64,000 nt of DNA, from NCBI RefSeq assembly GCF_037300705.1, contig NZ_CP147776.1, positions 5,958,857-6,022,856 of the forward strand, in the 5' to 3' direction. How positions within the stretch are numbered: position 1 is the stretch's first letter; the number at the start of each line of letters is the position of its first letter. This DNA is from Massilia sp. W12 (GTDB lineage: Bacteria; Pseudomonadota; Gammaproteobacteria; Burkholderiales; Burkholderiaceae_D). The position numbers and the translations under genes are program-made. The notes beneath the pieces were generated by a model. It did not search any database, was not told the origin of the DNA, and saw nothing but the letters and a program-made list of their open reading frames with translations. This document shows, one piece after another, positions 10,801 to 19,272 of the stretch.

Positions 10801-11538
10801 CAATACCTGCCGCATGCACGCCCTGTTGTTGCGTTGAGCCTGTCGGCAGATGAGCGTGCCATACTCCATCAGGTTCACGAGGTCAGTGATTGGGTGCTTA
10901 CGATTGATCGGAACTTGGGGATCGAGTTCTTCGACCATCGTCGCCATGCCACGCGGCCAGACTATCTGATCGACCACTCGCCCGACATGGCGAGCGCGAT
11001 GAGCCATCGGTTGGCGATCACCTCGCGCTCCGTTGCTGAGCTTGAGTCGCTGCTGATTCCCATCTTGGGGGATTACGGGCTGCCCAATACGGGCCGACAT
11101 GCCTTGGTGATGTTGGATCAGCTTCGATCGTTGTCCGGCCGGTTGGCCATGAAACTACTGTCCTCTTCATCTCAGCGGGCCGAGGCGATGGGCTTGGCGC
11201 TCTCGCGCTTGTTCCTCGAACACCAAGGCGTTTTCCAGAACCAGGTCGTCGTGCCGTTGGACGCGCACTTGGAGTTGTACAAGGCGTTGAAGCAAAGTGC
11301 TGAGGAAATCGGCGATGAAGTCAGCTTCCGTCGCACTGACCTTGCCTTGTTCGACCTCGACCCGGCAAGCCGTGTGGTGACATGCCGGCTGGTCGAAGTG
11401 AAGTGCTACAGCCAATTAGGTGATGTGGCTGCCTACGCGCAGTTGAAGGCGTCCATCGCTGACCAGATCGCTCAGTCCGAGCACGTCCTGGCCTATCACT
11501 TCGACCCCGGGATGGCAGAAGTAGATCGGCCTGACTGA
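7870..11538 (+). pseudogene. mad8: MAD8 N-terminal part, interrupted by an IS3-family insertion
   Basis: This is the first 1222 codons of a gene that would encode about 1856 aa. The frame ends artificially at a TGA formed by the first three bases of the insertion sequence. Near the break, around residues 1165-1190, it reads TDLALFDLDPASR followed by CRLVEVKCYSQLGDV, the D-(x)n-ExK spacing of PD-(D/E)XK nucleases. The fragment therefore keeps a nuclease-like segment but not the ATPase. It begins with an ATGA overlap on MAD7. Removing the IS and one copy of the 3-bp duplication joins this frame exactly to the segment starting at 12826, so the disruption is a simple insertion. A truncated protein could still be made. 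Confidence 0.82.
11533..11535. repeat. Target-site duplication, left copy (GAC)
   Basis: GAC directly precedes the left inverted repeat. The same three bases follow the right inverted repeat at 12823-12825. A duplication of three bases is usual for this transposase family and shows that copy 1 arrived by simple transposition. Confidence 0.85.
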
Positions 11539-11602
11539 GCTTCCCCTGAAATTTAGTCTGCCACAGGTGACGTAAAATAACGTTACTTGAGAAAGACAGG
11601 AA

Positions 11603-11896
11603 ATGAAAAAAATACCGAAACAAGCATACACGACCGAGTTCAAAGAACTGGCGGTCAAACGCGTCCAAGATGGTGAATCGGTGGCGGTCGTGGTTAGGGA
11701 GCTGGGGCTGGGCGACCAGACGCTGCGAAATTGGATCAAGGCGGCAGCAGAAGGAAAACTCAAAGGCGCTGGCGGCAAAGTGGTGACGCCGGAAGCGATG
11801 GAACTTTCCAGACTGCGCGCAGAAAACGTCCGGTTGAAGCGGGAGAATGAAATCATAAAAAAAGCAGCGGCGTACTTCGCGAAGGATGTCCTGTGA
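11603..11896 (+). CDS. IS3-family transposase OrfA (copy 1)
   Basis: This 97-aa protein has an N-terminal helix-turn-helix (about residues 10-55, with VVRELGLGDQTLRNWIK) that binds the inverted repeats. A leucine-zipper-like coiled coil (LSRLRAENVRLKRENEII) follows and would mediate OrfA/OrfAB multimerisation. GACAGGAA lies just before the ATG. Its stop overlaps the GTG start of orfB as GTGA, and the A7 run at 11857-11863 is placed for -1 frameshifting into orfB. It is identical in sequence to the protein at 42075-42368. Confidence 0.95.
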   Translation: MKKIPKQAYTTEFKELAVKRVQDGESVAVVVRELGLGDQTLRNWIKAAAEGKLKGAGGKVVTPEAMELSRLRAENVRLKRENEIIKKAAAYFAKDVL

Positions 11897-12783
11897 AGTA
11901 CGCCTGGATGGATGGACAAATCAAGAGCTATGCGCTGACAGAAATGTGCGCCGTTCTCGACGTCAGCATCAGCGGCTATCGGGCGTGGAAGCGTGGCGGC
12001 ACGCCTGAGCGTAAGCGCTTGAAGGATGCACAAATGCTTGCAGTGATACGCGCCATTCATGCCGAACTCAAAGGGGCTTACGGCAGCCCGCGCATCGTGC
12101 GAGAACTGCGCAAACGAGGCTTCAGCGCTGGCAAAGAACGCGTCGAACGTCTCATGCGAAACAATGGTATCCGTGCCCGCCATAAGCGGCGCTACAAGGT
12201 CACCACGGATTCCAGGCATAGTTTGCCGGTTGCTGCCAACCTGTTGGCTCGCAATTTCACTCCGGCAGCCCCTAACCAGGTCTGGACGTCGGACATCACC
12301 TATTTGTGGACTGACGAAGGCTGGCTGTATCTGGCGATTGTGCTGGATCTGTTCAATCGGGAGGTGATCGGCTGGTCGCTCAAGCCGCGCATGACCAGCG
12401 ACATTGTGACTGACGCTTTGACGATGGCGTGGTTTCGCCGTCGACCGGACGCGGGCGTTATGCATCATTCTGATCGCGGCAGCCAATACGCCAGCCAAGC
12501 CTTTCAGGACAAACTCAAGGAATACGGCATGACGTGCTCGATGAGTCGCAAAGGAAACTGCTGGGACAACGCACCGACCGAGAGCTGGTTTAACAGTTTC
12601 AAGAATGAGCGATACCATGGCGTGCGTTATGCCAGCCATGCTGAAATGAAGGCTGCCAGCTTTGAATATATTGAAGTCTTTTATAATCGAACCCGTCAGC
12701 ATTCAACTCTGGGCTATCAATCGCCGTTTCAGTATCTTGACCGCTGGCAGCGTGAGCAAAATCAGGAAAAGCTGGCTGCATAA
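11893..12783 (+). CDS. IS3-family transposase OrfB, DDE catalytic domain (copy 1)
   Basis: This 296-aa protein contains the rve integrase core with the DDE triad: D in VWTSDITYLW, D in HHSDRGSQYAS, and E in NAPTESWFNSFK. An N-terminal HTH_21-type segment (YGSPRIVRELRKRGF) precedes it. The isolated frame starts at GTG 11893, but the active enzyme in this family is normally the OrfAB frameshift fusion. The reverse strand has a long open frame here that is only a shadow of this gene. Confidence 0.95.
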   Translation: MKYAWMDGQIKSYALTEMCAVLDVSISGYRAWKRGGTPERKRLKDAQMLAVIRAIHAELKGAYGSPRIVRELRKRGFSAGKERVERLMRNNGIRARHKRRYKVTTDSRHSLPVAANLLARNFTPAAPNQVWTSDITYLWTDEGWLYLAIVLDLFNREVIGWSLKPRMTSDIVTDALTMAWFRRRPDAGVMHHSDRGSQYASQAFQDKLKEYGMTCSMSRKGNCWDNAPTESWFNSFKNERYHGVRYASHAEMKAASFEYIEVFYNRTRQHSTLGYQSPFQYLDRWQREQNQEKLAA

Positions 12784-12825
12784 AATTCATCTGATGGCAG
12801 ACGAAATATCGAGGGAACGTCAGAC

Positions 12826-14730
12826 CGCCCCATCAAGAATCGCGATCTTGCTGCACTGCTGGGCTTCTACCTAGACCGATCCGAACGCTATGGCGTGGTC
12901 TTGCCAGAAGCTGCCGAAGAGGCGCACTACTTCCTGCGACGCCTTGATGAGCCGCCTTACACCCTGCAGTTCACACGAAGTGCTGTGGTGTTTGACTTCA
13001 GCAAGCCAGGTACTGAGCCCGCCGAGTATGAAAACGGCATCGAGTTCTATCGGATCGGTAGTGATTTGATCCGGCAGTTGGTGGAGTCGGCAGTGACTGA
13101 CACCGAAACGGTGGCTAGCGTCCAGTACGCGCACCCTGCCGACACAGCGCGTGAGGTCACGCGAGAACTGCTCCGTCGCAGGGAGTTGGCGCCAGCCGTT
13201 CCTACCTTTGAAACGGCGGCCTTCCTCAGCCCGCCACGGGATCGAACACTCGCGTGGGACGACAGTCCGAGGGGCAGATACACGCAGCAAGAGGTGGTTT
13301 CCAGCGTGCCCGTGTGGGAGCCGGAATCTGCCGCCTTGGTGCAGGTGGCTCCTGCGCCAGTTGGCGCCATGCAGGCTACAAGCACTGACACGCCACAACT
13401 GCCAGTAGACAAGCTAGATGAGACTGCGGAACAGGCGCCCGGATCGGTTCTTGTTGGGGGGGCGGAGGCGCCACAGCGTGCGTCCCTTACACAGCCGCAG
13501 TCTCAAGCTGGTGAGACTAGCGATAGCCGCGTGGCTTACGACATTATGCTCGGCGCCACAGGAGCAACACCGCAGTACGGCCTGATTGGCGAGGTGTCTG
13601 GGCGCAAGGTGGCGCTTGACCTCAATCAGACCCACACCATCAGCCTGTTCGGCGTTCAGGGCGGCGGCAAGAGCTACACCTTGGGCAGCGTGGCAGAGAT
13701 GGCTTCGCTGCAGATCCCCGGTATCAACTACCTTCCTGAGCCGCTGTCCACGGTGATCTTCCACTATAGCCCGACGATGGACTACAAGCCCGAGTTCACG
13801 TCGATGGTGGTGGCTAACTCGGTGGAAGATCAGGTTCGTGCGCTGAAGGAGGTGTATGGGGCGGAGCCGAAGGCGCTCGCGGATGTCTTGCTTCTCGTAC
13901 CAGCCGACAAGATCGAAGAGCGTCAGGCCGAGTACCCCGACATCGAAGTGCGGCCTTTGCAGTTCTCGGCTTCAGAGCTGAAGGCTTCGCACTGGAAATT
14001 TTTGATGGGAGCCGTGGGTAATCAAGCCACGTACATCCGTCAGATCATGCGCATCATGAAAGCGATGCGCGACGACATCACTCTTGACGGCTTGCGTGCA
14101 GGCATCGATGCATCGTCGATTCCCGATCACCTCAAGGAGCTGGCTCGGATGCGCCTTGACCTGGCAGCCGAGTACATCAACGACGGCGCCTCGCTCACTG
14201 AGGTGGTGAGGCCAGGCCGATTGATCATCGTGGACCTGCGCGACGAATTCATCGAGAAGGACGAAGCCCTCGGACTGTTCGTCGTGCTCTTGCAGTTGTT
14301 CGCTGATGCGCGCATCGATGGGCGCAGCTTCAACAAGCTGGTGGTGTTCGATGAGGCCCACAAATACATCGAGAGTCCCGACCTGGTTGCCGGGCTCATC
14401 GAAGTGGTCCGAGAGATGCGGCACAAGGGTGTCAGCATCATGGTCGCAAGCCAAGACCCGCCATCTGTGCCTGTCAGCCTGATCGAGCTGTCCAGCCAGA
14501 TCATCATGCATAAGTTCAACTCGCCTGCTTGGTTGAAGCACATTCAGAAGGCCAATGCTGCTCTCGGCAACCTTACACCGGAACGCATGGCCCAGCTGAA
14601 AGCTGGAGAGGCCTACGTGTGGTCAAGCAAGGCGACGGATGAGTCGTTTTCCAAGGGGGCCGTCAAGCTTCGGTGCAGACCCAGGGTTACGCAGCACGGC
14701 GGGGCAACTCGTGTGGCGGTGAGGGATTGA
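12826..14730 (+). pseudogene. mad8: MAD8 C-terminal part with HerA-like ATPase, cut off by the IS
   Basis: This is the remaining 634 codons of MAD8, in frame with the fragment before the IS. It carries a HerA/FtsK-type ATPase with Walker A in LFGVQGGGKSYTLG (about residue 1500 of the restored protein) and Walker B in LVVFDEAHKYIE (about 1730). MVASQDPPSVP follows, where a sensor segment is expected. HerA-like ATPases form hexameric DNA translocases that feed DNA to a nuclease, which fits the nuclease-like segment on the other side of the IS. There is no good start codon just after the IS; GTG at 12895 lies 69 bp inside and has no clear Shine-Dalgarno. It is probably poorly expressed or not expressed. 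Confidence 0.82.
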
Positions 14731-14751
14731 GAAGACTTCAGGGAGAGACAG

Positions 14752-15129
14752 ATGATCCAGACCAATAACGAGACCAAGGTCGATCTACTCAACAACGAGG
14801 CAATTGCCTCAGCGATCATTGGGCTACTTCGCGCGAAGCCAGACCACCCGGTGACTATCGGTGTGCACGGCGTCTGGGGGGGGCTGGAAAGTCCAGCGTG
14901 CTCGAAATTATCGAAGCTGGTTTTTCCGATCAGGGCGATGTCCTGTGCCTGAAGTCCAATGGATGGCGCTATCAAGGCTTCGAGGACGCGGAGATCGCCT
15001 TGATCGAAGGGAACGTCACAGGCTTGGTCGAGAAACGTCAGGCATTGAAGACGGCGGCAGTGGTCGCCAAGGATGTTTTTTCGGCGCATCGACTGGTTGA
15101 AGGTTGCCAAGCGAGCCGGCGGTCTGGCT
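14752..15129 (+). pseudogene. KAP family P-loop NTPase remnant, two frameshifts and truncated
   Basis: The reading starts well (GGGAG Shine-Dalgarno, then MIQTNNETKVDLLNN) and leads to the KAP P-loop. At the P-loop a run of eight G (14876-14883) breaks the frame: the expected GVWGAGKSSVLEII is split between two frames. The second frame runs through LKSNGWRYQGFEDAEIALIE until a T6 run (15076-15081) breaks it again; the third frame continues FRRIDWLKVAKRAGGLA. After about 15129 homology stops and chromosomal sequence begins. KAP NTPases are common in phage-defence loci and often have membrane segments. This copy lacks most of the domain and cannot be functional unless the indels are sequencing errors, and even then it is truncated. 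Confidence 0.75.
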
Positions 15130-15176
15130 CGCTGGAAACAGCGCAAGCCCTACATCCGCCCCACCCACAACAAGCA

Positions 15177-15620
15177 TCACCCCGGAATCTCCGGCTCCAC
15201 CAGCAGCGCCAATTGCGCCAGCGATTCCTGCCAGCCCAGATAACACATCTCAGTCGGAATCAGATCCGGAATGCCTTCCTGCACGATATGGATTTCCGTA
15301 CCGCACAGCACAGCCTTGAGCTGCACCGTGACTTGCAATTCGCCGGGCAGATTCGGATCATCAAAGCGGTCGGTGTAGCGCAGCAGGGTGTCGGGCACAA
15401 GCTCCAGATATTCACCGCCGAAAGAATGGCTGTGGCCGCTGCTGAAATTGGTGAAGGACATCTTGAAACTGCCGCCGGCCACGCCGTTAAATTCATGCAC
15501 GGTGCAGGTGAAACCATACGGCGGCAGCCATTTGGCTAAAGCTTGCGGGTCGAGAAAGGCGCGATAGACGCGCGCCGGCGGGGCTTTGAAAACACGGTGC
15601 AGGCGGACGGTTCCGGGCAT
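15177..15620 (-). CDS. SRPBCC / AHSA1-type ligand-binding protein
   Basis: This 147-aa protein has the START-like SRPBCC fold typical of the activator of Hsp90 ATPase 1-like family: an N-terminal VRLHRVFKAPPARVYRAFLD, then LAKWLPPYGFTC, a central GGEYLELVPDTLLRYTDRFD, and a C-terminal helix (CYLGWQESLAQLALLV). Such proteins bind small hydrophobic ligands in a deep cavity; the substrate here is unknown. The start at 15620 is chosen because AGGAG lies nine bases upstream; the longer frame to 15710 has no such site. The gene is the first intact chromosomal gene after the defence island and ends 47 bp from the KAP remnant. Confidence 0.8.
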   Translation of the reverse strand: MPGTVRLHRVFKAPPARVYRAFLDPQALAKWLPPYGFTCTVHEFNGVAGGSFKMSFTNFSSGHSHSFGGEYLELVPDTLLRYTDRFDDPNLPGELQVTVQLKAVLCGTEIHIVQEGIPDLIPTEMCYLGWQESLAQLALLVEPEIPG

Positions 15621-15738
15621 GGCGGCAGCTCCTGAAAAAGTGGCAAGGCGAAATGTTGGCTTCGGTGCAAACTTTCGCCAGTATATCGCCGCCGCCTGCG
15701 CGCGCTGCATCTCGTGTGGCGTCGCGCCATCACGGCGC

Positions 15739-16284
15739 TTACAAATCCGCCAAGTTCATTTTTTGCAGCACCTCGGGCGTATTCAGGCGTTTGATGGAGT
15801 CCGTCACTATCGCATATTCAGAATCGGGAATCGTAATCGCCCAGTAGCGCATAGACGGGAAGGCGGCCGGCATTTTTTGCATGCTGTCCAGATACATCGC
15901 ATGCAGGGCCAGCATGAAGGCTTCGCCTTGCAGCGTGAAGCTGCAGTCCTCGAATAAGTCGTACTCCTGGCGGCAGGCCTGATACATCTCATCATATCGC
16001 TGGGCGTAGCCAAGAAAGTGTTTGTGATGCCAATCCGGCCACTCCATGGGATCGCAATTGCGCGGTACGGCATCCGGTTTGTGCTGTGCGGCGGGATGCG
16101 GGCAGGTGATGGCGATGGGCGACGCCAGTTCCAGGTCTTCGCCGATACTGATGGCATAGCCCATGGCATTGAAATCCTGGATGCAGCACGCTATCGAGGC
16201 GCGCAATTCTGTTTCCAGCTGGGCTTGCATGCCGCCCAGTTTTTGCGCAAACAGGGTTTGCCAGTGTTGCAGTTGCCCGCTCAT
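15739..16284 (-). CDS. Hypothetical protein
   Basis: I do not recognise this 181-aa protein. It has no signal peptide or membrane segment and is rich in aromatic residues and His (WPDWHHKHFLGYAQRYDEMY), with a C-terminal RYWAITIPDSEYAIV. The start at 16284 is preferred over 16302 because AAGGAG sits six bases upstream of 16284 and would lie inside the longer version. It begins about 20 bp after the queF stop on the same strand, so it may be co-transcribed with queF. Confidence 0.7.
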   Translation of the reverse strand: MSGQLQHWQTLFAQKLGGMQAQLETELRASIACCIQDFNAMGYAISIGEDLELASPIAITCPHPAAQHKPDAVPRNCDPMEWPDWHHKHFLGYAQRYDEMYQACRQEYDLFEDCSFTLQGEAFMLALHAMYLDSMQKMPAAFPSMRYWAITIPDSEYAIVTDSIKRLNTPEVLQKMNLADL

Positions 16285-16305
16285 TTCAGGCTCCTTGTGC
16301 ATGGA

Positions 16306-17154
16306 TTATTGCCGCGCATTGCGCAGATTTTGCGGCCCCGGGCCGGCGGAAAAATTCGCGCGCCAGGGGTTGATGTCCAAGCCACCACGCCGGGTGTAGC
16401 GCGCATACACCGCAAGTTTGTGCGGTTTGCATTGGCGCAGAATGTCGCAAAAAATCCGCTCCACGCATTGTTCGTGAAATTCATTGTGCTGGCGGAAACC
16501 GATCAGATAGCGCAACAGGCTTTCCTGATCTATCTGCGGGCCGTAATAATGAATCTGCACGCTGCCCCAATCCGGCTGACCTGTCACCAGGCAGTTTGAT
16601 TTGAGCAGGTGTGAAAGCAATTTTTCTTCCACCGGCTGTTCGTCAAGCGCTGCGCGCAGCAGGGCCGGGTCGGGTTGGTAGTTGTCGATTTCAATATCCA
16701 GGCGATCCAGCAACTCACCTTCCAGCTCGCCCATTTGCACACGGCCAAACTGTTCCGGCAACATCAATTCGACTTGCACCGCTGCGCCTGCGGCCTCGGA
16801 TAAATCCTGGCGCAGCAGGCTCAATAAGGCGTCGGTATTGGCCAGTTTGGTTTGGTTGAAGGAATTCAGATACAGCTTGAAGGATTTGGATTCGATCAAG
16901 TTGGGCGAGTCGGCCGGAATGCGGAATACCGCCAGCGCGATTTGCGGCTTGCCGCGCAGATTCAGCCACGACAGTTCATAGCCATTCCAGATGTCCACGC
17001 CGAAAAAAGGCAGGCTGGCGCTGATGCCCAATTCTTCCCGTTTGCCCACGCGCGGGATGGGGTAGAGCAGTTGCGGCGCGTAAGTTTCGATATAGGCGCT
17101 GCGCTGGCCCAAGGGGGAGTCCTCGGCGCTGTGGTTCGATTCGGCATGCGACAT
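16306..17154 (-). CDS. queF: NADPH-dependent 7-cyano-7-deazaguanine reductase QueF (type II)
   Basis: QueF reduces the nitrile of preQ0 to the amine preQ1 using two NADPH, a late cytosolic step of queuosine tRNA modification. The 282-aa length is that of the long, two-domain type II enzymes such as that of E. coli. The QueF signature [16 protein letters not shown] (E88, K90) is present. The catalytic Cys is C188 in [15 protein letters not shown], with the conserved Asp at D195. The C-terminal [10 protein letters not shown] and [13 protein letters not shown] motifs are complete. No other queuosine gene is next to it. Confidence 0.96.
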   Translation of the reverse strand: MSHAESNHSAEDSPLGQRSAYIETYAPQLLYPIPRVGKREELGISASLPFFGVDIWNGYELSWLNLRGKPQIALAVFRIPADSPNLIESKSFKLYLNSFNQTKLANTDALLSLLRQDLSEAAGAAVQVELMLPEQFGRVQMGELEGELLDRLDIEIDNYQPDPALLRAALDEQPVEEKLLSHLLKSNCLVTGQPDWGSVQIHYYGPQIDQESLLRYLIGFRQHNEFHEQCVERIFCDILRQCKPHKLAVYARYTRRGGLDINPWRANFSAGPGPQNLRNARQ

Positions 17155-17253
17155 GCGGCACTCTGCTGGCGATAAAAGGGGAAATGATTATAGCTAATCC
17201 GGGCGGATTGCGGCGCCGGCTTTGCAGCGGCTGAGGTGTTGTATGGTTTGTGT

Positions 17254-17388
17254 TTACGCTTGTTGGCGTTGGGTGTTTTTATTTTCTGTTTTGCTTTTGC
17301 GGCGGAAGGCGCCGTCTATCCAGCAATAACCGCCCAGCATGGCGCCGGCCAGTCCTAATAAAATCAAACACATCCAGTCGATTTGCAT
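17254..17388 (-). CDS. Small single-pass membrane protein (44 aa)
   Basis: Starting at the ATG at 17388, with GGGAGA seven bases upstream, the frame encodes MQIDWMCLILLGLAGAMLGG and a further 24 residues: one hydrophobic helix followed by a Lys/Arg/Gln-rich tail (RRKSKTENKNTQRQQ). The charge pattern suggests the tail faces the cytoplasm. No function can be assigned. The longer frame from 17469 adds residues without a ribosome binding site. It lies about 100 bp upstream of queF in the same direction. Confidence 0.55.
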   Translation of the reverse strand: MQIDWMCLILLGLAGAMLGGYCWIDGAFRRKSKTENKNTQRQQA

Positions 17389-17551
17389 CTGTATTCTCCC
17401 GCGCAGCGTGTGGCTGAATTCGGCTTTTGCCGCAAGGATTACAGCATACTCTGGGCGGCCCGTTGCCACGCGGAATTATTGTTGTGATGCCTGTATATCT
17501 TGCAACTGCTTGCAACAATCTGTTGCCCTGGCGCAGGGTGGCTGCGCCGGT

Positions 17552-17582
17552 AAAACAAAGCCCATGCGCAAGCGCATGGGCT
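17552..17582 (-). terminator. Intrinsic terminator after the DUF4214 gene
   Basis: Arms AGCCCATGCGC (17559-17569) and GCGCATGGGCT (17572-17582) form a perfect 11-bp stem. On the minus strand it is followed by TTGTTTTA. It lies 25 bp past the stop of the gene ending at 17608. Confidence 0.8.
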
Positions 17583-17607
17583 GGATGCTGCAGAGTGTGC
17601 TGCCGGA

Positions 17608-18582
17608 TTAGCCGATCAGCGTGCCGCCGGCGTCCGGGCTGCTGCCGATCAAGACGATTTGCATGCCGTCCGGCGTGCTGACGAAGTGCGCCACATTGTC
17701 GTCGCCCGGGGTGCTCAGTTTTTGTGAATCAGGATGCGGCTCGCCGACGGCGATGCCTTGCGCCGGCTTGTTGCCGATCACGATTTGAATGCCGTCCGGT
17801 GTGTTGACAAAGCGCACCACATTGTCAGTGCTGGCGCCATTGTTGCCCAGGTTTTGCGAACCCGGATGCGGTTCACCGATGGCGATGCCCTGGCCCGGAT
17901 GCGGTTCACCGACGGCGACCCCTTGGCCCGGATGCGGTTCGCCAACGGCGATGCCTTGCACCGGCTTGTTGCCGACGATGATTTGAATTCCGTCCTGGGT
18001 GCTGACAAAGCGCACCAGATTATCGTTTTGTGCATCGGGATGCGGTTCGCCGACAGCGATGCCTTGCAATTTCAACAGGGCCTGGTCTGCCAGACCGCCT
18101 TTGCCGAAGGCGGTTTGCAGGTCTTTTTCGCTGACCACGGTTTCCAGAATTTGACGCGCAAGCTTGCTGTCGTACATGTCTTTGCCGAGCAGCTCCAGGG
18201 CGCTGGTGAAGGTTTCGGCGGCTTTCAGTTTGGCGGCGAAGGCGCTGGCGTCGCTGCCCTGTGCGCCGGCGGCGATCTGGGTCACCATATTCGCCACTGA
18301 AATCGCTTTGTTTTCCAGCAATTGGCCCCAGTATTGCACGCCGCCTTGTTCGGCGTGGCGGCCAAACAGGTGCACATACACCTCATCTACCATCTGGGCT
18401 GTGCTCTTGCCTTGCATTTGCGCCTGATATTCCGGCGATTCGGCAAAAGCTTGCGCCAACTTGGTCAGCGCTGCCGGATTTTTCTGGGCTTGCGCTTCCC
18501 AGAACGCTAAGCCGCCGGCATCTGCCGGGCGGGAAAAATAGCTGACATACAGTTTTTGGATAGCAGAGGTGTACGTCCCCAT
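17608..18582 (-). CDS. DUF4214 domain protein with GEPHP repeat tail
   Basis: The 324-aa protein begins MGTYTSAIQKLYVSYFSRPA, the start of a DUF4214 domain (RPADAGGLAFWEAQ). A second related segment follows (VYVHLFGRHAEQGGVQYWGQ). DUF4214 occurs in secreted, often type I-exported, surface or S-layer-like proteins. No Sec signal peptide is seen, which fits C-terminal type I export, though no RTX repeats are visible. The last ~130 residues are low-complexity repeats: QGIAVGEPHP or close variants five times, mixed with three copies of a DNVVRFVxTxDGIQIVIGNK-like unit. The start at 18582 has AGGAG six bases upstream; the longer frame to 18762 lacks support. An intrinsic terminator follows. Confidence 0.8.
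   Translation of the reverse strand: MGTYTSAIQKLYVSYFSRPADAGGLAFWEAQAQKNPAALTKLAQAFAESPEYQAQMQGKSTAQMVDEVYVHLFGRHAEQGGVQYWGQLLENKAISVANMVTQIAAGAQGSDASAFAAKLKAAETFTSALELLGKDMYDSKLARQILETVVSEKDLQTAFGKGGLADQALLKLQGIAVGEPHPDAQNDNLVRFVSTQDGIQIIVGNKPVQGIAVGEPHPGQGVAVGEPHPGQGIAIGEPHPGSQNLGNNGASTDNVVRFVNTPDGIQIVIGNKPAQGIAVGEPHPDSQKLSTPGDDNVAHFVSTPDGMQIVLIGSSPDAGGTLIG
17720..18064 (-). repeat. In-frame repeats coding for GIAVGEPHP units
   Basis: Five near-identical ~30-bp coding units (CAGGGCATCGCCGTCGGCGA type) encode QGIAVGEPHP variants. Three lie back to back at about 17,880-17,960. The two outer copies are separated by longer DNVVRFV...IVIGNKP units. The pattern suggests growth by slippage or unequal exchange inside the gene. 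Confidence 0.8.
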
Positions 18583-19272
18583 GTCGGTCTCCTGTTGATT
18601 TTGATCTGTTGATTGTTGGAACAAGGTTCCAGAGAAGCGGCATTGCGCTGTGTGGCGGCGCGGCGCGGCGAAATGAATGCAGGACCGCGATGTCAATATG
18701 TTATCAGCAGCGCCGGATTGCGCTAATAGATTTCCGGTAGAAAGTGTGTGCAAATGTAGCAAATTGCATGTGCGCCTGCTTTTGCTTGCGGGGGCGCGGC
18801 GGTTTACCGCAGTGATGCGCTGTTTCAGGAAGCGGTGGCGGGGGCGGGCGGGGTGTGGGGTTTGCGTTGCGGCGAGCGGAAAAACAATTGGAAGTTACTG
18901 ATCATGGTGCGTTCTCCAGGCGGGAAAAACAGGCGGCGGGGGAAAGGCTAAAGCAAGTGTGCATTATAAAAAAAGCGGTTCAAATAAAACAGGCGCAGTT
19001 TGCCTGTTTTTTTATGATGACAGTTGCCTGGCCGGAGATGCTGATCTGTTCATTTTCAGGCGTACAGCATTGCCTTTGCGCATGTCCTCACGCTTGCCGC
19101 CTGCGCCACATTGCATGCTGTGGCCGGACTTGTTGCGCCGGGGTTTCGCCGCAGCAAGCTTGCCGTTACAATGGGTCGTCTTGCTGCGGAATATGGCGCG
19201 GACGCTGGCCGCTTCAGCGTTACGCATTGCGCCTGCCGCTATCTGTTTGCCCCAGTCCACCTGTGTTCTGCC
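18583..19272. other. 690-bp intergenic region between divergent genes
   Basis: I find no convincing gene here. It separates the minus-strand DUF4214 gene from the plus-strand sensor gene, so promoters for both must lie in it. The frames that exist lack ribosome binding sites and have poor composition. The one clear structure is a terminator-like hairpin at 18986-19013. The sensor's exact start is uncertain, and the region could be shorter on the right. Confidence 0.5.
18986..19013 (+). terminator. Orphan intrinsic terminator
   Basis: Stem ACAGGC (18989-18994) pairs with GCCTGT (19002-19007), extended by A-T pairs, with a seven-base loop and a run of seven T. No plus-strand gene ends just upstream. 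It could end a small RNA, or protect the sensor gene from upstream transcription. Confidence 0.55.

Larger units (their letters stand above)
11536..12822 (+). mobile_element. IS3-family insertion sequence, copy 1 (1287 bp)
   Basis: The ends are imperfect inverted repeats: TGAGCTTCCCCTGAAATTTA at the left, and TGACGTTCCCTCGATATTTC when the right end is read inwards. The match extends further to TCTGCCA. The element is flanked by a 3-bp target duplication GAC (11533-11535 and 12823-12825). It carries orfA and orfB and is inserted in MAD8. The second copy at 42008-43294 has the same length and encodes identical proteins, so transposition or recombination was recent. A run of seven A (11857-11863) near the end of orfA is a suitable -1 slippage site; after a -1 shift the orfB frame is open from there, which would give the OrfAB transposase typical of the family. 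Confidence 0.95.

Noticed and set aside
11416-12702. Long minus-strand frame over the IS (also 41504-43174)
   Set aside because: It is antisense to orfA/orfB, has no ribosome binding site and shows no family features.
593-14730. BREX, DISARM or Dnd/Dpt system
   Set aside because: No PglZ, BrxC-type or DrmA/B helicase is visible, and no DndBCDE genes are present. The ATPase/DptG/HerA resemblance to DptFGH is real, but the NERD-kinase fusion and S subunit fit MADS better.
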